Shown here: one piece after another, positions 57,490 to 64,000 of the stretch | Layout of the letters: each line of letters opens with the position of its first letter | Numbering within the stretch: the stretch's first letter is position 1 | Assembly: GCA_003020985.1 (NCBI GenBank) | Contig: PXRM01000026.1 | Span: 1 to 64,000 of the forward strand | DNA: 64,000 nt | Reading direction: 5' to 3' | DNA from: Halobacteriales archaeon QS_4_70_19 | Lineage (GTDB): Archaea > Halobacteriota > Halobacteria > Halobacteriales > Haloarculaceae | Made by a program: the position numbers and the translations under genes | Notes under the pieces: generated by a model | Told to the model about the DNA's origin: nothing | Database searches by the model: none | What the model saw: only the letters and a program-made list of their open reading frames with translations

Positions 57490-58825
57490 GTCGCGGGGCG
57501 ACGAGCCCACGAGCGGCGCCGCCCGCCGCGAGCCCGCGACGGTCCCGCTGGGCGACGTGGACCCGGCCCGATCGCGCCACGCCGGCCGGCGGTCGGCCGT
57601 CGCGCTCGTCCCGGGCGATGGCGGGCCGCTTGCCGTCGTCGGCCTCGCCGACGGCACGCTCGTCGCGGTCGCACCGGATGGGACCGAACGCTGGCGACGG
57701 TCCGCCGAGGGTGCGGGCAGCCTCGTCACCCTCGTCTCCTTCGCCGACGGCGTCCTCGTCGGGGAGCGCGGTGCGGCCGGAGCGATCCGTCACCACGACG
57801 CCGCGACCGGCGAGCGGCGGTGGCGCCACGAGAGCGCCGACGAGGTCGGTGACCCCCAGCGCGACAGTCGCTTCTTCCTCCCGTTCGTCGCGAGCGCGGC
57901 CACCGCCAGCGTCGGCGACGCGCCCCGGGCGTACGTCGCCGCGCGCCGGTACGAGCGCTCGGACGACGAGGATTCGCCGCGCCACTTCGAGAGCGCCGTC
58001 TACGCCCTCGGCCCGGACGGGACCGTCGCGTGGCGGTACCGCGCGCAGGCCTCGCCCATCGCCGTCGACGCCGCGTCGGCTGCCGACGGCGACACTCCGG
58101 GTGCACACGTCGCCGTCGCGTACAACCGCTGTCCCGAGCCGGACCGCCACGACGCCGGCCTCGTCGTCCTCGACGCGGCCGACGGGGCCGAGCGGCTGCG
58201 CTGGGACCCCGGTGACGCGATGGCCGACCCCCCGGGCCAGCGCCGGGTCGGCGACGTGTCGCTGACGCCCGACGGCGCCGTGCTGGCGAGCCACGCCGAC
58301 TACCGCGGCTACGCGCTCGACCGGCGGGGCGAGGTGCGCTGGCGGGTCGACCTCGCGCGGCCCGTGGAGCGGTCGGTGGGCGACGGCTCCGATACCGTCT
58401 ACGCTTACCCGAACCACGTCCACGCGACCGCCCGTGGCGCGGTGTTCGTCACGGGGAACACCTACCCCGAGGAGGGGCGGGAGACCGAGGCCAGGCACCC
58501 GCGCGAGCACACCGCGGTCGGCGTCGACGAGTGCGGCGCGGAGCGGTGGAGCGACCCCGTCGGCGGGTTCGCCACCGGCGTCGGCACGGACGCGGGACGC
58601 GTGGCGGTCCCCGCGGCTCAGCACTTCCGCGACCGGGACGCCGCGACCCACGCGCTCCGGACGTTCGACCTCGCCGACGGCCCGAGCGCCGCGGTCGAGA
58701 CCGACGGCGTCGTCACGTGCGCCGCGACCCGTGACGGCCGCGTCGCGGCGGTGGAGGAACCCGTCGTCTACCACGACGAGGGCGTCGAGCACGGCGGCTA
58801 CCGGCTACGGCTGCTCGGTGTCTAG
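57476..58825 (+). CDS. PQQ-like beta-propeller protein of the cobalamin locus (449 aa)
   Basis: Seven or so blades with recurring ALGPDGTVAWRY / HHDAATGERRWRHESA-type text (GTLVAVAPDGTERWRRS, LDRRGEVRWRVDLARPV). No signal peptide, so cytoplasmic. Such proteins occur in haloarchaeal cob loci beside DUF3209; likely a scaffold or a sensor rather than a quinoprotein, since no PQQ-ligand residues stand out. It ends 86 bases before the convergent cbtA stop. Confidence 0.82.
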   Translation: MTRTESRGDEPTSGAARREPATVPLGDVDPARSRHAGRRSAVALVPGDGGPLAVVGLADGTLVAVAPDGTERWRRSAEGAGSLVTLVSFADGVLVGERGAAGAIRHHDAATGERRWRHESADEVGDPQRDSRFFLPFVASAATASVGDAPRAYVAARRYERSDDEDSPRHFESAVYALGPDGTVAWRYRAQASPIAVDAASAADGDTPGAHVAVAYNRCPEPDRHDAGLVVLDAADGAERLRWDPGDAMADPPGQRRVGDVSLTPDGAVLASHADYRGYALDRRGEVRWRVDLARPVERSVGDGSDTVYAYPNHVHATARGAVFVTGNTYPEEGRETEARHPREHTAVGVDECGAERWSDPVGGFATGVGTDAGRVAVPAAQHFRDRDAATHALRTFDLADGPSAAVETDGVVTCAATRDGRVAAVEEPVVYHDEGVEHGGYRLRLLGV

Positions 58826-58911
58826 CGGATATTCGCCGTATTATCGGCAGAAGTCTCCGTTTTCGCCCAGTTCTTCGGAGTAGTTGAGAAGTGCCGGAAA
58901 TATCCAGGCAC

Positions 58912-59682
58912 TCAGTCGGCCGCTGCGGCCGTCGGTGCCGCCGCGGCCGTGGCGTCGCGGTCGAGGCCACGCCGGTGGAGCCGGGCGAACGCCGTCGTCA
59001 GGACGAGCCAGAGTCCGACCTGCCCGGCGAGCACGACACCCCGGTAGGCCGCGACCAGCGGACCGGCCCCGCCGACGGGGGGCGAGAGGCCCGGGAGCGC
59101 GAGCAGCGCGGCGAGCGGGAGCGCCGCAGCGCCCGCAGCGACGAACCGGCCGCGGCCCGCGGTGGTCAGCCGCCCGTACAGCGCACCGCTCGCGAGACAG
59201 GCGGCCGCACCGGCCGCCAGCGCGAGCCCGTACCGGAGCCCGCGCGTCTCCAGCGGCGCGCCCTCGACGCCCGGGGGCTGTGGCGGGACTGCGAGCCACG
59301 GCGCACCCGACACCGTCAGCAGGCCGGCCGCGCCGAGCAGGTAGACGGACGCGTCGCCGCTCCCCGGGACGGCCGGCTCGAGGAAGTAGTAGGCGACGCC
59401 GAACCCGAGCCCCAGCAGGAGTCCCCAGCCGAGGCCGCCGAGCAGGTTCGTCACCGTCGACAGCGCCGCCGTCGACACGGAGAGCGGCCCCGCGCTGATT
59501 GCTTCGTGGGCGTGTGCGGCCTCGCCCGTGTGCTCGCCGTCCGCCGCGTGCTCGTCGTGGTGGCCCGCGCGCTCCTCGGCGACGGCGACCAGCGGCGACG
59601 CCACCAGCGCGACGAACAGCGCGAAGCCGACTCCCGCGACCGCGCCCGCCTTCAGCCCCCGGAGGGCGTAGGCGGCGAGCAT
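58912..59682 (-). CDS. cbtA: CbtA: cobalt transporter subunit (256 aa)
   Basis: MLAAYALRGLKAGAVAGVGF ALFVALVASPLVAVAEERA; a His-rich external loop (EERAGHHDEHAADGEHTGEA AHAHEA) between the first and second helices; five transmembrane segments in all. Forms the CbtAB cobalt importer predicted from B12-linked gene neighbourhoods. Its ATG overlaps the cbtB stop by one base. Confidence 0.92.
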   Translation of the reverse strand: MLAAYALRGLKAGAVAGVGFALFVALVASPLVAVAEERAGHHDEHAADGEHTGEAAHAHEAISAGPLSVSTAALSTVTNLLGGLGWGLLLGLGFGVAYYFLEPAVPGSGDASVYLLGAAGLLTVSGAPWLAVPPQPPGVEGAPLETRGLRYGLALAAGAAACLASGALYGRLTTAGRGRFVAAGAAALPLAALLALPGLSPPVGGAGPLVAAYRGVVLAGQVGLWLVLTTAFARLHRRGLDRDATAAAAPTAAAAD

Positions 59683-59888
59683 CAGTGACAGACGATGCCC
59701 GCCGCGTGGCGCGCGTCGTGGAGCGACTCGTGGACCGCCGGCTCGCCGGCGAACGCCAGCAGGAACAGCAGGCCGGCGACCAGTGCGGTCCCGAGTGCGA
59801 CCTGCGTGGCGGTGAGCGACGTCTGCGCGGCGGCGATCCGGTCCGCGACCGTCGGTGCCCGCGAGGCGGGCGTGGATGACTGCGACAT
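59682..59888 (-). CDS. cbtB: CbtB: cobalt transporter small subunit (68 aa)
   Basis: One transmembrane helix (ALGTALVAGLLFLLAFAG) and the C-terminal His motif HESLHDARHAAGIVCH characteristic of CbtB, which is thought to bind Co(II). Starts MSQSSTPASRAPTVADRIAA. Translationally coupled to cbtA. Confidence 0.94.
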   Translation of the reverse strand: MSQSSTPASRAPTVADRIAAAQTSLTATQVALGTALVAGLLFLLAFAGEPAVHESLHDARHAAGIVCH

Positions 59889-59899
59889 CGGAAACTACA

Positions 59900-59915
59900 G
59901 TTGCAAAAGAGCAAC
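59900..59915. promoter_or_regulatory. Operator-like inverted repeat before cbtB
   Basis: GTTGC (59900-59904) and GCAAC (59911-59915) with a 6-base A/T-rich centre, 11-27 bases before the cbtB ATG on the minus strand, near the TTTTAC TATA-like sequence. A cobalt- or cobalamin-responsive regulator site is possible. Confidence 0.45.
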
Positions 59916-59940
59916 TCAGCTTGTAAAACTTTCGAGCGAG

Positions 59941-62199
59941 CTACTCCCTGGTTGTCCCCGCGCCGCGTGCGGCGGCCGCGACGCGGTCGGCCGAGAGCGC
60001 CTCCAGGCCGACCACCGCCGCCCCGGTCGCGCCGGCCACCACGTCCACCAGGCCGCGCCCCTCGCCCGCGTCGACCACGAGCGTCCGGTCGGTCGCGTCG
60101 GCCAGCGCGCGGGCGGCCGAGCGGGTGGCGGCCGTGGGTCCCGGCCCGTCCTCCTCTCCGGCGACGTTCGCGCGGCCGTCTGTCACCAGCACGACCACGC
60201 CCGCGTCCGGGGCGGCCCGTTCCAGTACTTCGCTCGCCGTCCGGAGGCCGGCGGGGAGCGGCGTCCGGTCGGCGGTTGGGAGTTCCTTCAGGTGGCGCGC
60301 CGCGCGGCTCACGCTGTCCGTCGGCGGCAGCACCACGTCGGCGTCGTCGCCGGCGAAGGCGACCAGTCCCACCTCGTCGCGGGCCGCGTACGACTCCCGC
60401 AGCAGCTCCAGCAGCGTTCCCTTCGCGGCGCGCATCGCCGGCCGCATCGACGCGCTCGCGTCCACGACGAACAGGACGAGCGTCGTCGCGTCGCCGGCCC
60501 GCACGGAGGCCCGGAGGTCGCGTGACTCCAGGCTGTCGCGCCCGTTCGCGGCCGCCGCGCGGACGGACGCCGCCGCGTCGACCCGGTCGTCGGCTTCCGC
60601 CCGGCGGGTCCGGACGCGAGGGCCGGAGTCACCGCCGCGGCTCGCCGCTGCCGAGCCACCGCCACCTGCCTCGCTCACCTCGGGTGCCTCCGGCGCCGGC
60701 AGGTCGGGCGCCCGCGCCTCCCCCGCCTCGACCCTGGCCTGCCCGGGGAGCAGGGGAGTCCCAGGGGCAGCCTCGTCGGCATCCTCGCTCGCGTCCACGT
60801 CGTCCGGCTCACCCCCGTCGACCGTCCGCTCGCCGCCGGTGGGCGCAGGGCTCGACTCCGCGGTCGTGTCGTCGTCCGCGGTCGCGTCGTCCTTCGCCCC
60901 GTCCGCGTCGTCCGGTGCCGGTCCGGGTCCGTCCGCCTCCCCGTCGGACCCGTCGCCGGGCCCGGGTTCCGGTCCGCGGTCGTCGATCCCGTCGTCCCCG
61001 GCCGGGTCATCGGTCCCCTCGCCGTCCGGCTCCGTCGCGTCCGGCTCTCCCGGCTCGGATTCGTCCGCTCCCGGGTCGCCCGCCTCACCCTCGTTCTCGC
61101 CCTCGTCCGCCTCCGCGTCCCCGTCGAACCGCTCGTCGAGCAGGTCGTCGGGGTCCGGCGCGTCCTCGAACGGCCGGGACTGCAGCCGGTGGGGCAGCGC
61201 CAGTTCAGCCGCCCGCCGCACGTCCGGTTCGAGGACGCGCGGGCGGTCGTCCAGCGCGGCGAACGCCAGCGCCGCGCGGGCCGTGGCGATGTCCGCGCGG
61301 TGCCCATCGACGCCCGCGTCCCGGCAGAGCTCCGCGATCTCGGCGGCGAACTCGTCCGGGAGCCGGACCGTCCCGTCGGCCAGTCGTTCGCGGGCGCGCC
61401 GCAGGTCGGTCGCGCGGTCGGCCCACTCCGTGGTCGTGTCCTCCCGTGGCGGCTCCTCACCCTGGTCCCGCGCGAGCGCCCCGCGGAGCACGCGCACCCG
61501 GTCACCCGTGTCGTCGAGGCCCGCGACGGTCGCCCGGAGGTCGAACCGGTCGCGGAACTGCGGGCGGAGGTCCCCCTCCTCGGGGTTCATCGTCCCGACG
61601 AGCGTGAACGCGGCCGGGTGCTGGACGGAGACGCCGTCGCGCTCGACCCGGTTGACGCTGCCGGCCGCGGCGTCCAGCAGCACGTCGACGAGGTGGTCGC
61701 CGAGCAGGTTCACCTCGTCCACGTACAGCACGCCGCGGTTCGCGCGGGCCAGCAGCCCCGGGTCGAACGTCGCCTCCCCGTCCAGCGCGTCCGCCACCGA
61801 GAGCGTCCCCACGAGCCGGTCCCGGGTCGCACCGAGCGGGAGCGTCACCAGCGGCGTCCGCCGGGTCGCGGTCGGGGGGTCCGACCGCTCGCGGCAGTCG
61901 GGACACTGCGGCGGCGCGGCCCGCGCGTCGGGTGCGTCCGGGTCCGGGTGGCAGCCGAACGGGCAGTCCGCCACCACCTGCTGCTCGGGGAGCAGGGCCG
62001 CCAGCGCCCGGACGGCGGTCGACTTGGCGGTCCCCTTCTCCCCGCGGACCAGCAGCCCCGAGAGGGCGTCGCTCGCGCCGACCGCGAGTAAAGCCCGTTT
62101 GAGTTCCTCCTGTCCGACGATATCGGCGAACGACGGCCCTTCCTGCCTGCCCGGGGGGTCGCTCCCCGACAGGCTTTTGATGCGCGCGAAATCAACCAT
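59941..62199 (-). CDS. chlID: ChlID-type cobaltochelatase subunit: AAA+ ATPase plus VWA domain (752 aa)
   Basis: Fusion of the BchI/ChlI and ChlD parts: Walker A VRGEKGTAKS (residues 51-60), Walker B GVLYVDEVNLL, arginine-finger region, a zinc-like Cys motif FGCHPDPD...QCPDC, then a 200-residue Asp/Glu/Pro-rich linker (about 410-560) and a von Willebrand A domain with MIDAS LFVVDASASM and VVLVTDGRANVAGE. With CobN it makes the ATP-dependent late-type cobaltochelatase. Start at 62199 (MVDFARIKSLSGSDPPG); longer in-frame text crosses into cobN and is rejected. Confidence 0.94.
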   Translation of the reverse strand: MVDFARIKSLSGSDPPGRQEGPSFADIVGQEELKRALLAVGASDALSGLLVRGEKGTAKSTAVRALAALLPEQQVVADCPFGCHPDPDAPDARAAPPQCPDCRERSDPPTATRRTPLVTLPLGATRDRLVGTLSVADALDGEATFDPGLLARANRGVLYVDEVNLLGDHLVDVLLDAAAGSVNRVERDGVSVQHPAAFTLVGTMNPEEGDLRPQFRDRFDLRATVAGLDDTGDRVRVLRGALARDQGEEPPREDTTTEWADRATDLRRARERLADGTVRLPDEFAAEIAELCRDAGVDGHRADIATARAALAFAALDDRPRVLEPDVRRAAELALPHRLQSRPFEDAPDPDDLLDERFDGDAEADEGENEGEAGDPGADESEPGEPDATEPDGEGTDDPAGDDGIDDRGPEPGPGDGSDGEADGPGPAPDDADGAKDDATADDDTTAESSPAPTGGERTVDGGEPDDVDASEDADEAAPGTPLLPGQARVEAGEARAPDLPAPEAPEVSEAGGGGSAAASRGGDSGPRVRTRRAEADDRVDAAASVRAAAANGRDSLESRDLRASVRAGDATTLVLFVVDASASMRPAMRAAKGTLLELLRESYAARDEVGLVAFAGDDADVVLPPTDSVSRAARHLKELPTADRTPLPAGLRTASEVLERAAPDAGVVVLVTDGRANVAGEEDGPGPTAATRSAARALADATDRTLVVDAGEGRGLVDVVAGATGAAVVGLEALSADRVAAAARGAGTTRE

Positions 62200-62233
62200 A
62201 CTTGTCCGAACGAAACGGAGGTTTAACAGGATT
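62200..62233. promoter_or_regulatory. 34-bp divergent chlID/cobN intergenic region
   Basis: Contains GTTTAAC near 62222 as the only TATA-like text and no second one; too short for two independent leaderless promoters of the usual spacing, so one of the starts or promoters must lie inside the other gene. Confidence 0.4.
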
Positions 62234-64000
62234 ATGCCTACCATCGGTCTGTACACGGCGACGGAGAACGAGCTCGGCGCGGTCGGGGAGGCGGCCGAGG
62301 AGGTGGCCGCGGACCTCGTCGTCCGCTCCGAGAGCGACCTCGACGGGCCCGGAGACACGGACGCGTTCGTCGACGAACTGACGGAGGCGACGGCCGTGGT
62401 GCTGTGGCTCCACGGCGCGGAGGACTCCATGCCCGGCTACGGGCACGCCGTCGAGCGCCTGCGCGAGGCTGGCGTCCCGCTGGTCGTGAAGGCGACCGGC
62501 GACGCCTTCGCCGTCGAGGACACCACCGTCGACGGTGAGACGCGCGACCGGGTCTGCGACTACCTCGACCGCGGCGGGGCGGCCAACGTCGCCAACTGCG
62601 TCCGCTTCCTCGTGGACCGGTTCGGCGACGACGCCCGCGAGTACGACGACCCCGTCGCGCTCCCGACGGAGGGGGTCTACCACCCGGACCACCCCGGCGC
62701 GAGCTACGAGGATCTGGTGGCGACCCTGGCCCCCGACACGCCGACGGTGGGCGTCTGGTTCTACGAGTCCCACTGGACCCACGAGAACCTCCGCTACGTC
62801 GACGCGCAGGTCCGGGCCATCGAAGCCCAGGGGGCGGACGCGTTCCCCGTCTTCTGCAACCCCGCCGAGGACGACCCGGACCAGCACGACGCGGAGTGGG
62901 TCGTGGACGAGTGGCTCACGGACGACGCCGGCGACCCCATCGTGGACGCGATGCTCTCGTCGTTCATGTTCTCGCTCTCGATGGACGAGCGGGGCCGGAG
63001 CGCCGACGACGAGGGCTCCGGCGACGTGTTCCTCGACCGCCTCGGGGTGCCCGTCGTCCAGACGGTGACGACGATGCGCTCGCGGTCGCGGTACGAGTCG
63101 AGCGACACGGGCGTCATGGGCTTCGAACTCGCGCTCTCCGTGGCGCTCCCGGAGTTCGACGGCAACGTCATCACCCACCCGATCAGCGGGAAGGAGCGGA
63201 CCGACGACGAGGCCGACATCGGCACGGCACCGAAACAGCACTTCCCTATCGAGGACCGGGTGAGTCACGCCGCGAGCCTCGCCGTGAACTGGGCCGAACT
63301 CCGGCACACGCCCAACGATGACAAGCAGGTCGCCGTGGTGCTCCACAACTACCCGCCGAGCGACGACGGCATCGGCACCGCGTTCGGCCTGGACTCGCCG
63401 GCCAGCACGGTCAATCTGCTCGAGGAACTGGACGGGCGTGGGTACGACCTCGGTGCTACGAGAGCGGGAGACAGCCCGCTCCCCGAGAGCGGGCAGGCGC
63501 TCGTCGAGCGGCTCACCGCACAGCTCACCCTGGACGACCGCTGGGTCGCCCCCGAGGACGTGCGCGACCGCTCGGTCGACACGGTGGCGCCGGACACCTA
63601 CGACGAGTGGTTCGCCGACATGGACGCGGGCTTTCGCGAGAACGTCGTCGAGGAGTGGGGCGACCCGCCGGACCGCCCGTTCGCCATCCCCGGCGTCGAG
63701 TTCGGCAACGTGCTCGTGACGGTCCAGCCCCCCCGCGGCTTCGGGATGGACCCCTCGAAGGTGTACCACGACTCGGACCTCCAGCCGCCGCACGACTACG
63801 CGGCGTTCTACGGCTGGCTCCGGCACGAGTTCGACGCCGACGCCGTGGTCCACCTCGGCACGCACGGCTCGCTGGAGTGGCTCCCCGGCAAGACCGTCGG
63901 CCTGGATGGCGAGAGTGCCCCCGACGCGCTCGTGGCCGACCTGCCGAACGTCTACCCGTACATCGTCAACAACCCGGGCGAGGGGACCCAGGCGAAACGG
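62234..64000 (+). CDS. cobN: CobN: cobaltochelatase large subunit (N-terminal 589 residues; runs off the window)
   Basis: Open to the last base without a stop. CobN/magnesium-chelatase BchH-like signatures: FYESHWTHENLRYVDAQVRA, VITHPISGKERTDDEADIGT, FAIPGVEFGNVLVTVQPPRG FGMDPSKVYHD, VHLGTHGSLEWLPGKTVGLD, YPYIVNNPGEGTQAKR. Binds hydrogenobyrinate-type substrate for cobalt insertion together with ChlID. The start MPTIGLYTATENELGAVGEA is consistent with the family. Confidence 0.95.
   Translation, partial: MPTIGLYTATENELGAVGEAAEEVAADLVVRSESDLDGPGDTDAFVDELTEATAVVLWLHGAEDSMPGYGHAVERLREAGVPLVVKATGDAFAVEDTTVDGETRDRVCDYLDRGGAANVANCVRFLVDRFGDDAREYDDPVALPTEGVYHPDHPGASYEDLVATLAPDTPTVGVWFYESHWTHENLRYVDAQVRAIEAQGADAFPVFCNPAEDDPDQHDAEWVVDEWLTDDAGDPIVDAMLSSFMFSLSMDERGRSADDEGSGDVFLDRLGVPVVQTVTTMRSRSRYESSDTGVMGFELALSVALPEFDGNVITHPISGKERTDDEADIGTAPKQHFPIEDRVSHAASLAVNWAELRHTPNDDKQVAVVLHNYPPSDDGIGTAFGLDSPASTVNLLEELDGRGYDLGATRAGDSPLPESGQALVERLTAQLTLDDRWVAPEDVRDRSVDTVAPDTYDEWFADMDAGFRENVVEEWGDPPDRPFAIPGVEFGNVLVTVQPPRGFGMDPSKVYHDSDLQPPHDYAAFYGWLRHEFDADAVVHLGTHGSLEWLPGKTVGLDGESAPDALVADLPNVYPYIVNNPGEGTQAKR

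Noticed and set aside
59901-61607. 568-codon plus-strand frame opposite chlID
   Set aside because: Arg/Pro-rich shadow of a chelatase gene.
1-64000. CRISPR arrays
   Set aside because: No regularly spaced 28-37 bp repeats with unique spacers were seen; the short tandem and direct repeats have no spacers.

Overview
The window is chromosomal DNA from a halophilic archaeon (class Halobacteria). The evidence is very high G+C with strong G/C third positions, acidic proteins, many leaderless promoters with a TATA box about 27 bases before the start codon, and archaeal or haloarchaeal marker genes: TFB, Orc1/Cdc6, S24e and S27ae, the Kae1-Bud32 fusion, a SAMP-type ubiquitin-like protein, a PGF-CTERM surface protein and Tat-type secretion signals. 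The species cannot be named from the sequence alone.

Layout. 1-10.7 kb: housekeeping and small haloarchaeal families (end of a tfb gene, a GcvT/YgfZ-like folate protein, small zinc-ribbon and winged-helix proteins, the purN-purH fusion, a secreted surface protein, two cupins, a DCC thiol protein, an SDR). 10.7-18.9 kb: glutaryl-CoA dehydrogenase-like gene, an orphan IS200/IS605-type end, HPP membrane protein, exonuclease-like and DJ-1/PfpI-like genes, then an information-processing block orc - rps24e - rps27ae - kae1/bud32. 19-23.5 kb: an accessory, partly decayed and AT-richer island. It has a broken PQQ-propeller/accessory gene, gene fragments, a cysteine-rich metzincin-like protein facing a Tat-exported protein plus lipoprotein pair, a SWIM zinc-finger gene and a second orphan transposon end. 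23.6-48.8 kb: ordinary chromosome (tsr3, enolase-superfamily gene, phosphohexomutase, mdh, ferredoxin, GNATs, DedA, pyrF, R2-like diiron protein, PhyH, a DICT-domain sensor, a phasin-like coiled coil), interrupted by a MITE-like element and several decayed genes (peroxiredoxin-like, multicopper oxidase).

49.2-64 kb: a near-complete anaerobic-type cobalamin locus. cbiT-cbiL-cbiF-cbiG-cbiH1-cbiH2-ferredoxin-LAGLIDADG-like gene-cbiX-DUF3209-PQQ propeller run on the plus strand. The cobalt importer cbtB-cbtA and the chelatase chlID run on the minus strand, and cobN starts divergently from chlID and runs off the end. Together they import cobalt, insert it into the ring (CbiX early; CobN/ChlID as the late-type ATP-dependent chelatase) and carry out the ring methylations and contraction.

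The points most worth a second look are a LAGLIDADG-fold protein embedded in the cobalamin operon; a 59-bp perfect duplication that rewrote the cbiL/cbiF junction; two structurally matching palindromic elements inserted between cob genes; a SAMP2-like modifier with five residues after its diglycine; and the metzincin-like/Tat/lipoprotein module whose zinc motif starts with Gln instead of His.
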